Numbered from the stretch's first letter, positions 47,203 through 57,714 are shown. The stretch is DNA of 64,000 nt from Sternotherus odoratus (GCA_032164245.1 JAVMKO010000005.1:59009442-59073441), one strand, 5' to 3'. The notes: a model not told the origin generated them from the sequence alone. Program-made: numbers and translations.

Positions 47203-48340
47203 CCATGAAGAACGAATTGCTGATCAAGACCGTGCTGAGCCCTCCTGGCTTCTTCTGATGTTGATTGCTGCTTCAGTCTTTGCTGATGTCTGGGGACTGG
47301 TGAGAACCTCTCTTCTGTGAAACTTTCTATACTCAATTACTCTAGCTGCTGGCTCTGTTTCCCCAACACACAGACTTAAACTCTGTGTCTTAAAACCTCT
47401 CAAACTTCCCTTGGTCTGTGTCTTAAAACCTCTCTTAGACTCAAACTAAACCTTGGTCTGTATCTGTAATCTGTTTCTTGCTTTGCAGCACTTTTGCTGC
47501 TAGAAATAAGCCTGTGCCTTCCTGAACTGTACCTGGGCACACACCACTCTGCCCTCTGAAACTACCCCTAGTATAAGGTGCACCCATTAGGTTAGATTTT
47601 GTCTTTTAGTCTAGATAAGTTGTAATTTCATTTTGCATAGCTGTAGTTAAGTTAGGTTTACGAAATTACTTGCATTGTACCCTGTAAGTTAGCCTTAAAG
47701 AATTGTTGCATTGTGTTTTGATATTTGCTAATTTGTGTAGTTTTGGTTAAGTTAAATCATAGATAAGATTTTGCTGTGTTTTGTATAATTGTCTCTCTGC
47801 TGTCTGCTCTGTGTCCCCCTGAGTTTAAAAATCTCCCTCCTCCACGTGCTCCTCTTCCCCCATCCCCCAACCTTTACTTCTCTGCTGTTTCTACTTACAG
47901 CCTGTCTTCTCTTTCTCTTTCTAGCATAAAACCCCATTGGTTACCCCCTTTTCTCTCTAATACACCTCACATTTTACATTTACATTTTTACCTAAAATTG
48001 TTGGTTATTTAACACACTTTATCCATGCTGTTAGTTGATTATATGCTGCTGTGACACACTCTTTACATAGAAATTGTTAGCCACCTGTTACATTTATGCT
48101 TCAGTGTTAATTGGTTGCCTACTGTATTATACCCCACTGTATTGTACCCCACTGTTGAAACCCCCTATCCCATTTACTAAAAAAGAAACCCCTCCCCAAT
48201 TGTCCACTTTAACAAACTCCATACCCCTCACTATTGAATTTTCCCTGTTTTTGCATTTTCTTAATAAAGTTTATTTTGCACCCCACCTGTGTGGTAATTG
48301 CTCCCCAAGATCCCATATACCTGCTGGCAGGGACAATGTA
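47203..48340 (+). repeat. Pyrimidine-rich LTR-like repeat with polyadenylation signal
   Basis: Downstream of the minisatellite the + strand is T/C-rich for about 1.1 kb with no coding frame of interest. AATAAA occurs near 48262 followed by GTTTATTTTGCACCCCACC, and the block ends near CCATATACCTGCTGGCAGGG. The layout (tandem repeats, then AATAAA) resembles U3-R of an LTR. No terminal dinucleotides or target duplication were fixed. Confidence 0.4.
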
Positions 48341-48871
48341 CTTGCATATTTTTCCTCTGGATAGAAATTGAGTGTTTGGACTGTGTGACTTGAAAGGGTA
48401 AGATTCAGCTTAGGGCAGCACCTCTTAATGTTTTTTCGTCTAACTGTATTTATTTCCTCAATAAGATTTCACCATAAATGAGATTATTCAGAGAGGAAAA
48501 CAATTTGTGTGAGAGTGGAAAAGCAGCTGGGAATTGCTGATGAGAATTTATCTGAAGTTTGACAAGAAATGCTCCATTAGCCTCTCTGCTGTGGCTATGG
48601 TCTTGTTTACAACTAAGCAATTTGGCTTCCTGGGGGAATTCTTATAGCTTGTACATAAATTATGGGTCAAATCCTCAACTGATATACATTGAGGTAGTGC
48701 CATTGAACTCGGTAGAGCTATACCAATTTACATCAGCACAGGGTCTGGATTTACTGTTATATCTTCCTATGCACTCACTAATTGTAGCTTCCAGTTCTTT
48801 AGAAATGCACCTCTTATGACAATGTCTACCCAGAGCTTTAACAATTGTCCTGTTGTATGTTTCCTTCGCAG
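48341..48871. other. RET: End of intron 1 before RET exon 2
   Basis: Contains an ancient-repeat core (TGATATACATTGAGGTAGTG, GTGCCATTGAACTC) near 48680-48710 and the exon 2 acceptor with polypyrimidine TTTCCTTCGCAG. Confidence 0.7.
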
Positions 48872-49123
48872 CTTCCTTTAGTCTCTACTTCCCTAGGAAA
48901 GATTATTCTGAGACTGTCTACATTGATCAGCCAGCAGGTAGTCCGCTACTGCACATCCGTGCCTTGAGGGATTCACATGGGGAGATGGCCCACTTCCGGC
49001 TGTGCCAGCATCTCTTTGTCTATCGTGTTGGACCCTATGAAAATCACTGGTTTCAAATCAAAGAAAAAACAGGGCTTCTCTACCTCAACAAGAGTCTGGA
49101 TCGAGGAGACTTCGATATCCTGT
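48872..49123 (+). CDS. RET: RET receptor tyrosine kinase, coding exon 2 (cadherin-like domain 1)
   Basis: Encodes the first part of the mature extracellular region of RET, the plasma-membrane receptor that signals for GDNF-family ligands bound to GFRalpha co-receptors. The frame reads SLYFPRKDYSETVYIDQ, then PLLHIRALRD, FRLCQHL and TGLLYLNKSLD, matching human RET LYFSRDAYWEKLYVDQ, PLLYVHALRD, FRLGQHL and TGLLYLNRSLD. The acceptor is TTCCTTCGCAG before 48872 and the donor is GTAAGT at 49124. The exon begins with the last two bases of a codon (phase 1), as human exon 2 does, and is 252 bp against 264 in human, so four residues shorter, at the poorly conserved end. One N-glycosylation sequon (NKS) is present. 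A cysteine at 49003-49005 replaces human Gly69, and the human Cys87 position is Gln. The signal peptide must lie in exon 1 upstream. Identification is very secure; the exact 3' boundary is nearly so. Confidence 0.97.
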
Positions 49124-49333
49124 GTAAGTCTGAGAGGAGTAGCTGCAGTTGTGATAATGTCCAGAGTTGAAACTAAGCACTCACATCTAATGGGATTTAT
49201 CCAGCAGCATACAAATAGCAAACCAATACTTAGGGATCAGATGGAAGAACTGTTTACTTACTTTAAATAAATTTTGGGATTCAAAAGAACCCTCTGATAG
49301 ACACAATGGTATTAAAGCCATATGGCAAAACAG

Positions 49334-49462
49334 GTTCAAGAATAGCAGCCGTGTTAGTCTGTATCCGTAAAGAAAGCGAGGAATACTTGTAGCACCTAAG
49401 AGACTAACTAGTTTATTTAAGCATACGCTTTTGTGGGCAATAGCTCACTTCATCGAACACTA
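49334..49462 (+). repeat. Cry-type turtle SINE, near complete
   Basis: AGCCGTGTTAGTCTGTATCC head, then TAGCACCTAAGAGACTAACT and TAGCTCACTTCATCGAACAC. It lies in RET intron 2, same orientation as the gene. Confidence 0.9.
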
Positions 49463-49857
49463 AGGCCAAGAAGAAATTGGATTAGTTTTCAAATGGTGGA
49501 GTTTCATTGGTAAAGTTTCACCAGTTTAACTAAATCAACATAATGAACCTAGACTGGACACTAAAAGAAGGCACACTTAAACCATTTTTAATCCTTGCAA
49601 GCTTATCCTTATTTAGTAATTTACCAACAAGTTATACCCATTTATGTGTTGGTTAAAATTTTATTTTTGCATCAGTTCAAAGAGACTAATTTTAGTTAAA
49701 TTGGTACATCTTTTATAATATAAGCAAAACCTTTAATTATAAAGACCCAGATACCTGGAGCACTTTCTGTATGGGGTAGTAAATGATCCTCCGATGAAGG
49801 GGTTAAGTTATTTATATAGCTTGGGATTGAAGTGAGGGTTTTTTTGTAAGAACCATG

Positions 49858-50214
49858 CATAGGCCCCGACTTCTAATGGCACTGGTGGGTGCTCGACCCC
49901 CATCTACCCCCGGCCCTGCCCTGATTCCATCCCTGCCTAACCCCATTCCAACCTCTTCCCCAAAGTCCCTGCCCCAACTCCACCCCACTCCCTCACCATT
50001 CTGCCTCCTTCCCCAAATCCCTGCCCCAGCCCTGCCTCCTCCCTGAGTGTGCCACATTCCCACTCCCCCCCCCCCCCCCACAGAGCTTACTACAGCTGTT
50101 TGGTGGCAGCAAGCACTGGGAGGTAGGTGGAGGAGGAGGTGAGGTGGGGCGGAGGGGATGGGGAGCTTCGCTGCTGGTGGTGCCACTAATTTTTCCATGA
50201 AGTCAGCGCCTATG
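49858..50214. mobile_element. hAT-like MITE in RET intron 2
   Basis: Left end CATAGGCCCCGACTTC; right end reversed gives CATAGGCGCTGACTTC. Flanks GAACCATG (49850-49857) and GAACGATA (50215-50222) agree in six of eight bases, an old 8-bp duplication. The interior has a C-rich tract with CCCTGCCCC units and a C run near 50067, then a matching G-rich segment. Confidence 0.7.
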
Positions 50215-50650
50215 GAACGATATACCATTGGACCATATAAATGAATTGTTTCCATTCTCCTCCTGCATTCAATAGACAGAACCTATATCATGGTGGTTTT
50301 GATTCCTGAGGAAATTGGGTAGCATTAGATGAGGAAGAAATTGATTTCATAGTACTATTGAAAAGGCCTTTACTTCTGGATCAGTTTCAATGATTGGTAG
50401 GGTTCCACTGTGAGGTAGTCTGAAGCAATACGAGAACTTGTAAGAGACACATTTTCCATGTTAGCCTGTAATTTTGGGTGGCTTGGTCCAACTTCAAACA
50501 TGTAGGGCCTTATTTTTAGAGGTGCCAAACATCATGTATTGTCACTGAACTACTTGGTTCACTGTAGAATAATGGTTGATAGAAGGAAATTATTAAGGAG
50601 AATGTTTACTTGTTTCTTTGTCAACTGTTTCTTTGTTTCTATTCTTGCAG

Positions 50651-50944
50651 TTGGGAGAAATTGGGTGTCATTACCAAAGGTGACATTTCATGTCTACCTT
50701 TCACCCCAGCCCTTCCAAGGGAAGGAATGTGAGACTCCCATTTCTGCCCTGGTGCATCTCTCCATCATCAACTCCACTGTACCAGCTTGCAGTGCTCTGA
50801 CATCAAAGGAGCTTTGTTTCTCAGAAATGGATCTCTCCTTTCACATCAAGGAGAATAAACCACCTGGCACATTTCATCAGCTTCAGTTACCCCCAATTCA
50901 TCACCTGTGCCAGAATGTCAGCATTTCCTACAAATTACTAGCAG
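50651..50944 (+). CDS. RET: RET coding exon 3 (cadherin-like domains 1-2)
   Basis: Continues the RET ectodomain. Recognisable blocks are HVYLSPQPFQGKEC, INSTVPACSALTSKELCF, FHIKENKPPGTFHQ and LCQNVSISYKLL, aligning with human KVFLSPTSLREGEC, NTSFPACSSLKPRELCF, FRIRENRPPGTFHQ and LCPNISVAYRLL. The acceptor follows a T-rich tract ending TTCTTGCAG. The donor GTAAAA starts at 50945. Length is 294 bp against 288 in human, with phase 1 at both ends. The Glu-Asn pair at 50851-50856 corresponds to human E178-N179, calcium-linked residues of the cadherin-like fold. Two sequons (NST, NVS) are seen. The human Cys137-Cys142 pair is broken: Cys is kept at 50728-50730, but the second position is Ser at 50743-50745. 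The reading frame stays open past the donor for a few codons, so the boundary rests on the consensus donor and on homology. Confidence 0.97.
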
Positions 50945-51267
50945 GTAAAATTGGAGGTAAATCATTCAGTCACCAGTCATATTAATGAGATTTTTAATAG
51001 AGCAGATCTCTCTTCTATTGGTTATTCTGCTCTGCTTTCACACAAGTCCTTTAGACTTCCTCATGTGCTCCTGATATAGCTCTTCCACTTTCCTCCATAT
51101 CTCTTCCTAGACTGATTTTCATAATATAAAGAGAAATTCTTCCCTCTGTTACATTGCAACCCAAATGGATTCATTGGGATCACACCAGTATGTCAAAGAG
51201 GAGAACAATCAAACACCACTAATAGGAAGGGATTATCCCAGTTTATGCTCTGTATGTGTTGTTTCAG
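50945..51267 (+). other. RET: RET intron 3
   Basis: A short intron of 323 bp with GTAAAA donor and GTTTCAG acceptor. No repeat recognised inside it. Confidence 0.9.
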
Positions 51268-51509
51268 TTGAAGGGCTGCCTTTTCGCTACAATGAGAACA
51301 CCACAGGTGTGAGTGTTGTGCAGCGTTTGGATCGTGAGGAAAGAGAGAGGTATGAGCTGATCGCCAAGTGTACAGTGAGAGAAGGCTCCAAGGAGATGCA
51401 GGTCGAGGTGCCCTTCCTGGTCAATGTGTTAGATGAAGATGACTCTGCCCCCTTCCTTCCCAATGGTACTAGCATGACGGATGCTGTGGTGGAGTTCAAC
51501 AGAAAAGAG
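51268..51509 (+). CDS. RET: RET coding exon 4 (cadherin-like domains 2-3)
   Basis: Encodes the end of cadherin-like domain 2 and the linker to domain 3. The frame reads EGLPFRYNENTTGVSVVQ, then LDREERERYELIAKCTV, VPFLVNVLDEDDSAPFLP and AVVEFNRKE. Human has LPFRCAPDSLEV, LDREQREKYELVAVCTV, VPFPVTVYDEDDSAPTFP and AVVEFKRKE. The calcium-ligand motif DEDDSAP (51432-51452) is intact. Acceptor GTTTCAG, donor GTAAAG at 51510. Length is 242 bp, identical to human exon 4 as remembered, and it ends in phase 0. Two sequons (NTT, NGT) are present; the first lies where human has the unpaired Cys216, here Tyr at 51288-51290. Confidence 0.98.
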
Positions 51510-51644
51510 GTAAAGTTCTCTTCTACTTGGACTCGGAGATGTTCGGTGGAAATGCTGTGGGTTAGGCATCCCTACATGGAAATGTTAGGCCTTGTATGTT
51601 AACTCCCAGTACCATATGCACTTATCCTATGTAATAATCGGCTA

Positions 51645-52270
51645 CAGACGGTGTGTGAAGCCGTCATGCGCAGTAGAGACGGCCCAGACGAACAGTATGC
51701 GCAGTAGAGATGGCCCTGATGAACGGCATGCTGGGGGTTGTAGTTCGGAGGCACAAAATGGCCGCAGCGTGTGCCCGCCTGAGGGATCTTCACTCACATG
51801 GAGCTACAGCACCAAGGAGCAGTTAGACATATAAAGTTAGCTGGGCTGTTGGGCGCATGACGAGGGGTTGAGGGGGGAGGGAGCTGAGCGGGAAGGAGGG
51901 AGCTGAGCGGGGGGGTCATTGCAGGGGGAGGGGGCTGGGCGGAGGGGCGTTGGGGGCTGGGCGGGGGGCGTTGGGAGGGAGGGGGCTGGGCGGGGGGCGT
52001 TGGGAGGGAGGGGGCTGGGCGGGGGGGCGTTGGGGGGGAGAGGGCTGGGTGTGGGGGGGAGGGAGGGAGCTGAGCAAGGGGGGGCGCTGGGGGGGAGGGA
52101 GCTGGCTGTGGGTTGGGGAGGGGGGAGCTGGGCGAGGGGGAGGCATTGGGGGGGAGCTGGTAAGCGGGGGGGGGCGTTGGAGTGGGGGAAGGGGGGAGAG
52201 AGCTTAGCGAGTGTGGGGGGGGCCGCAAGCCGTTTCCATTGGCCTGTGTCCACGGGCTTTTACACTATAA
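51645..52270 (+). repeat. G-rich minisatellite block in RET intron 4
   Basis: The first 190 bp contain two copies of ATGCGCAGTAGAGA(C/T)GGCCC. From about 51850 to 52215 the + strand is almost entirely G-rich units of GGGGGCTGGGCGGGG plus GGCGTTGGGAGGGA, period about 35 bp. It closes with CCGTTTCCATTGGCCTGTG. Long frames through it on both strands encode only Gly/Arg/Trp or Pro/Ser repeats and are not genes. Confidence 0.85.
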
Positions 52271-53939
52271 ACTTTACTATAAACTCCAGAGAGCTCTGAT
52301 TAAATAATAAGAATAATAATATGAAGAAGATGATGACCACCTCCCTTGAATGACTAATTATGAGTGTTCATTTGACAGATTTCACTGTGTGTGTGTATCC
52401 GCCTATGTAGTACACACAAAAAGCTATGTCAAAATATAATTTAGGTGGGAAAGTCAATCACTGAGAAGTTAAGAACTACAAGATTTATAGCTATTCGTGC
52501 AACCATGATTCTTCCCGTGATTCTTCTTTGTGCAAGTACACTAACTGAGGCTTGGCTTCGGTGGAAAACAATAGCATGTGATATTAAAGATTGTACCATA
52601 ATGCATGCACACAAGGAAGCACCAAGCCAAAGGCCTGCTGCCAACAAAGAAGAGGTGAGAGCTTCTCAACTAAAAGATTCCAGGGATCTTTTGTTAGGGA
52701 AGGTCTTAGGGAATCTGAATATGGGGGTCGCTGTCAGCTCCTCCTATAATGTCTATTTGTGAATATCAATTTATATTTTTATTTATTTATTTATAATGGG
52801 ATTTAAACAGGTACCTGTCTGCTGCTTGGGGCATCTCTGGTGTTACTTAAAGAAACACATACAAATGGAACAAAACCAGCAGTAACTTCATGGAAAACTC
52901 CACCTCAAACGCTAACCTATTTTCCCCACCAACACTCCCATCCTACATAAACAGATGTCCCTATTAGACTCCACCCTTCCTCAGATATCTAGGCAAAATG
53001 ATGGTTCTTGCAGTGTTCACTGAAGGTCGTCAATGCCAGAGTACTTAGGACCAAGGATAGGATCTTGTTCTGCAGTTAAAGGTTGCTCATTGACAACCCT
53101 TTACCACCTCCACCCCCTCTGTACTCCATGCCCCCACCCCCCCAGCCCCCACCCCCACTACTGTGAATATAGTCCAGCTTGAAAGCAGGCACAGCCCATT
53201 TCTCTTATGGCTTTATAGGTGAAACCGAGGATACGTATGTGTAAAAGTAGTAGAATAGCATGAGCTGGGGCTTTCTCTGGGAGAAGAAACACTCTCAAAA
53301 GCTTTAAAAGATGGTTGTTATTTTTTGAGTCATTCCAATATGCATTCATCCTAAGCTATTCATAAAAATCCAGCAAGTACAAGGAATGCTGTCCAATAAT
53401 ATTTCTTTAATATTTGTTTCCATTGGAGGTAAACTGGATTTTGCATCTCTGTTCTGGAAAGAGAGCATACAATTTTGAATGTTTGCTGCCACCTACAGGT
53501 TTGACATATCAGTGACACACATCAATGAGCATAATTAGTAGAGCTGCTTGAAAAATGGAATTCCCATCCCACTGAAACTTCTGAGATTTTGTTCCTTCTC
53601 AAATCAGAATGAACAGTGGAAATCTCAGTATTTGTCATGCAATGAAATGTTCAGAAAATGTTTGTTTTTATTTTAATATGACGTATAATATAGTTGAAAC
53701 AAACCTTGACAAAACTGGTGAATTCTCATAACACATTTTGATTTAATTAATTCAGCACTTTCCAGCAGAAAAATATTCTCTTGGAAAACTTCCAAAATAC
53801 CTCTGATAATTAGTACATTCAGAGTTGAAGGAGAAAGGATTTGTATGAGAATCTCAATGACCAGTGGAATAATAAGTGTATAAAATGAGTTTGAGGCCTA
53901 CTGCAAGGTAAACAGAAATCCAATGTAGAGTCAATAAAG

Positions 53940-54095
53940 ACTGTGGTATGTGGAATAACACAAGACTTGGAGCCTAGAACATCTGATTTCTGATCATGCT
54001 TCTGTTACGAATTCTCTGTGGGGCCTTACTTATGTCATGTGGCCTCTATTTCTTCTTCCCTGACTTTTAAATGGGGATTAGTTGCTCACCTGCAA
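53940..54095 (+). repeat. MIR-like ancient SINE
   Basis: CACAAGACTTGGAGCCTAGA, CATCTGATTTCTGATCATGC and TTTTAAATGGGGATTAG follow the MIR order. Confidence 0.6.
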
Positions 54096-54734
54096 CAAGA
54101 GTATTGAGGATTATATTTTATTTTGATTATTGAAAGCAAGGTATGATCCTGTTACTTCTGCCTTTAAACATCCATTATTACATTTGAGCACAGCCACTTG
54201 ATTAGTCTCTCCCGGGGGCTAAGAGAGAAAAATCTCTCTGCTATCCTGGCCATTCTCTGTAAATTGGGGATTAACAATTTTAAAAAATCTCACAGCACAT
54301 AACAGAGAGTGAACTGCAGGTCTCATGGAGTGGAGACTGTGAACTACATGGGCCGCATCCTCTTGTGTGTTCCAACCCCTCTTGCCATTCACACAGCTGA
54401 GAATTCAAGCCACCCTAAATTCTGTGAGGTTGGGGCTGGTGCAGAGCCAGCCAGAGAATAAGGATCAGTAACTGGTTTCCTGAGGATCCCCTCTGCTCCT
54501 CCTCACCTTGCTGACCTGAGCAGATATTGGCAGTTCCATACTTTTCACTTGGCTTGTCATTCTGTGCATCACCTCATGTTAATTCAGTGATATACCCTAG
54601 TTGTAAAGCTCCCCCAGAGATCATCCTAGCTACAAAGTCTCTGGGGTCGTTGAGACCACTAGCTGGGGATTGCTGGAATCAGATAGGTGGTCTCAGAACT
54701 GACTGTTGTTACAGTCAGGTTCGGTGTAAGCACT

Positions 54735-54972
54735 CAGTGGTTGCCTAGGGCAGCACTATTTGCGGGGCGTTTTTTGCTGCCCTTGGCGGCATTGTGGCGG
54801 CTGCTCCAGGGCTGGCGAACCATGCGGGGGGAGGTGGGGTGGCACGCCATCCATAATTGGGGCAGAACTCCTCCCCTGCCTGGGGGGCGTGCACAGTCCC
54901 TAATTAGGCGCTGTCCCCTCCTTGGCGGCATTTCAGCTTCGCCGCCTAGGGCGGCAAAAAAAGCTCACGCCG
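54735..54972. repeat. GC-rich interspersed repeat in RET intron 4
   Basis: TTGCCTAGGGCAGCACTATT at the left and CGCCGCCTAGGGCGGCAAAA at the right, with GGCGGCAT units between. I recall the CCTAGGGCGGC pattern from turtle MITEs. Ends approximate. Confidence 0.5.
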
Positions 54973-55257
54973 CCATTAGCTACAGTAATTTTGCAACTCA
55001 CTGGCTTTATGAAATGCTGTTACAGTGCTCATCTATCTCCAAATAGGTGGTAAGCAGTGGTTTCATCAATCTTTGCCCCTTTGGTCAAAGTCCTACAAAG
55101 ACTTTGAATGGAAGGTGATTTGTACAGAATGTCAGGGGGCTTTTATATGGACAGGACTTTGGTCTCCAGATTGTATCACTTATTCAGACAATAAACTAGA
55201 AAACAAATCTGGAGAAAATATTGATTGTTAACCATATTGTCTATGATTTTCTTCTAG

Positions 55258-55459
55258 GGAACTGTCTTAGCTACACTGACTGTGTGTGATGCAGACACCA
55301 CACCTATATTCCCCATTGATAGCAGCAGAAAGAAGTACACAGGCACCATCAGTACAACTGATCCATTGATTAGTGAAACATTTCGGGTGGATCACATCTT
55401 CCACGAGATCTATTTCAGCCCCAATGGCAGCCAAGTGAGGGGAACACTGCATGAATACA
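55258..55459 (+). CDS. RET: RET coding exon 5 (cadherin-like domain 3)
   Basis: Encodes most of cadherin-like domain 3. The frame reads GTVLATLTVCDADTTPIFP, then SSRKKYTGTISTTDPL, TFRVDHIFHE and NGSQVRGTLHEY. Human RET has TVVATLRVFDADVVPASG, LVRRYTSTLLPGD, TFRVEHWPNE and NGSFVRATVHDY. The Asp-x-Asp pair (55288-55296) matches human D300/D302, calcium ligands. Acceptor TTTTCTTCTAG; donor GTAAGA at 55460. Length is 202 bp against 196 in human, phase 0 to phase 1. One sequon (NGS) is conserved with human. A cysteine precedes the DAD motif where human has Phe. Assignment is secure. Confidence 0.97.
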
Positions 55460-56601
55460 GTAAGATCTCTTCCTTCTAACAAAGATTGAAATTGCTTTGT
55501 TTCTAATTGACCAATGTTGTATTTGACTTTTCTATGTAGCTAGAGAACACTAGTCAGATGGAAAATGAGACAGGAAATCCCAGTATCAGAACAGATATTT
55601 GGGATTGAAAGAGGGGACTGTGATCCTACATTCTTTCCTCCTCTATATAACACAGTGACTGTATAGGAATATGACAGATGCATTATCGATTAGCTAAGAG
55701 AGGCTCTGATTGCATTGCATTTCAGAATGTAATTCAAAGCTCATGACTACAGATGGATGGCAAACAATTTTCCTCTATCACACAATCTTTTGAGATTTTT
55801 AAGATTTTCCAGTTTCACACTGGGGGAAAACCAGATATTTTGAAAAAAATCATAAAAAAAACCAGAGAGAGGCCCATTCACCTGCTCCAAAATGGCCAAT
55901 AGCCGGATGGGGAAGGCACTCCCGTGGGTCCCTCAGTATAGCCAGCCAAAAAAAAAAAAAAAGCCAAAACCCACCACAGAATGGGTCAGCTGACTCAGGC
56001 TCACGCTGCTGGCCTGAAAACAGAGTAGATGTTCGGGTTCGGGCTGGAGCCTTGGTGCTGAAACTCAGCAAGGTTGGAGGGTCTCAGAGCCCAGGCCTCA
56101 GCCTGAAAGTCTACACTGATATTTTTGCTCTTCAGCTCAAGCCCATTGACCTGGTCTCCAAGAGTCACTGCTGCTGGTCTTTTGTTGCTACTGCTGCTGC
56201 GTAGACATATCACCACAGCCCAGGTGACAGCTCTAACCACCAGGCTATTGGCTATTCTGTCATGGGTGTCTCTTATATTGACCAGAAGATACGTGAAATG
56301 TTCCTGTGAAAAATTTAGATTTTGATGAATGCACATTTTCCTATGAAGCACCATTTAGTCAAAACATTCCCAACCAGCTCCAGTTGTGACATACCTTTAG
56401 ACACTTTTTGTTGTATGGAATGAGAGAATATCTATATTTCTAGTTTTAATTCAGCCTCTCCCAATACATGGTAGCATGCCATGAGCCTGCGCTTGAAGAA
56501 TAGATTTTATATGAATAGTTTGGGATTTGGTGCTGCCTAAAAATGCATCTGAAAAGCCAATGTGAAAAACACATGTGAAAAGCTAATCTTCTCTTTTACA
56601 G
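55460..56601 (+). other. RET: RET intron 5
   Basis: 1,142 bp, donor GTAAGA, acceptor TTTTACAG. Contains a MITE fragment of the GTAGACAT type (about 55975-56215). The rest shows no recognisable element. Confidence 0.9.
55975..56215. repeat. MITE fragment in RET intron 5
   Basis: GGGTCAGCTGACTCAGGCTC, GTTCGGGTTCGGGCTGGAGC and TGCGTAGACATAT match a turtle MITE family with GTAGACAT termini, as at 6739. Confidence 0.5.
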
Positions 56602-56801
56602 AACTGATGCTGAATAAAAATATTTCAGTCACAGAGAACCGTTCCTTCCAGTTGGATGTTTTGGTGAATGACACCGAGTTTCATGGCCCTGAAAGATCTG
56701 TGATGCTCCACTTCAATGTCTCCATTCTCCCCGTCAGCATTCAGTTCCCTAATGTGACTTACCAGTTCACGGTGAACAGAAACGCTGAACGTTTTGCACA
56801 T
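56602..56801 (+). CDS. RET: RET coding exon 6 (cadherin-like domains 3-4)
   Basis: The frame reads LMLNKNISVTENRSFQLDV, then LVNDTEFHGP, HFNVSILPVSIQ and FTVNRNAERFAH. Human has LVLNRNLSISENRTMQLAV, LVNDSDFQGP, HFNVSVLPVSLH and LSVSRRARRFAQ. The VND motif corresponds to a calcium-binding position (human D378). Five sequons are visible (NIS, NRS, NDT, NVS, NVT), so this segment is heavily glycosylated. Acceptor CTCTTTTACAG; donor GTAAGG at 56802. Length is exactly 200 bp as in human, and with the one base left by exon 5 it ends in phase 0. Confidence 0.97.
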
Positions 56802-56964
56802 GTAAGGACTGTCTTAAATGCTTTTGATTTTGGCATTGTTGAAGATAAACCTTTTAAAAGTGAGACAGCTTGGAGGGAAATGTGTACATAAAAAAATATA
56901 TAACCTCCAGGAGTTCAAAAAGTTCCACAAATACCAGATTACATTGCAAATCTGTTCAAACCCT

Positions 56965-57130
56965 GAGGCAATGTTACCTAGAAGTTAGAACCCTGGACTA
57001 GGATTCAGGAAACCTAGGTTGTCCTATTGATTCTGCTACTGGCCTGCAAGTCACTTCACTTTGCCTCATTTTCCCCCATGTGTAAAATGGTGTGTGTATT
57101 ACAGAACCTCATATTGCTAGATGCTGTTCA
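56965..57130 (+). repeat. MIR-like ancient SINE
   Basis: CCCTGGACTAGGATTCAGG, CAAGTCACTTCACTTTGCCT and TTCCCCCATGTGTAAAATGG fit the MIR core. Confidence 0.75.
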
Positions 57131-57714
57131 AATACATAGTAAGGAACAGTCCCTGCCCCCAAAGAGTTTATGAACTAAATAACAAAGCATTGTGGCCCTC
57201 TGGATCACTGTCACACTTATATGTAATTACTGCTTTGCAGTAATCCATTTTTTTTTTGCAGTAATGCATTCTGTGTGTCTTTAGAAACTAGCACCAGGTA
57301 ATTTGAAAGTAGAGAATTTTTAGATGGTTGTATTCTGATATGATCATCAAATCGGAGTCTTTTAAATGAAACATACTTCTGAAAGTGAGCAGTGTCTTTA
57401 AAAATGTTTCTGACACTGCATCTGTTCCCTCCCAAAGTTTGCAGCAGATAGTGTCAGCATTCCCACTTCTTTCCACAGAAGCAAAAAGGAGGATTCTACC
57501 CATCAGATGGACATTGCCACCCACTTCTAGGTGGGCTTCTCCTGGTCTGCCTAACTCTGATAGGAAGGCTTTCCAACTGATAGGCCAAATGCTTGTCCTT
57601 GGTGATTGGCCCTAGTACTTGGGGTAGGGGAGGCTTGAGAAGTCAGATGAGTGGATGTGTTTTCCAATATACATATAGCTCCAACTGAAGCCTTGTCAGA
57701 CATTAAAATCAAAG

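Larger units (their letters stand above)
49124..50650 (+). other. RET: RET intron 2
   Basis: 1,527 bp between GTAAGT and TTCTTGCAG. It contains a complete-looking Cry-type SINE (49334-49462) and a 357-bp hAT-like MITE (49858-50214). The rest (49463-49857 and 50215-50650) shows nothing recognisable. Confidence 0.9.
51510..55257 (+). other. RET: RET intron 4
   Basis: 3,748 bp. Holds a G-rich minisatellite block (51645-52270), a MIR-like SINE (53940-54095) and a GC-rich interspersed repeat (54735-54972). The segment 52271-53939 is otherwise unremarkable, apart from a C-rich patch near 53100-53160. Confidence 0.9.

Noticed and set aside
49334..49462. tRNA-like promoter sequence
   Set aside because: The tRNA-like boxes are the head of a SINE; there is no cloverleaf or anticodon arm to support a tRNA gene.
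49858..50255. 147-codon minus-strand frame in RET intron 2
   Set aside because: It falls across the C-rich and G-rich interior of the hAT-like MITE and has no recognisable domain.
51794..52299. Pro-rich and Gly-rich frames over 120 codons in RET intron 4
   Set aside because: Again minisatellite translation, open on both strands, inside an intron.
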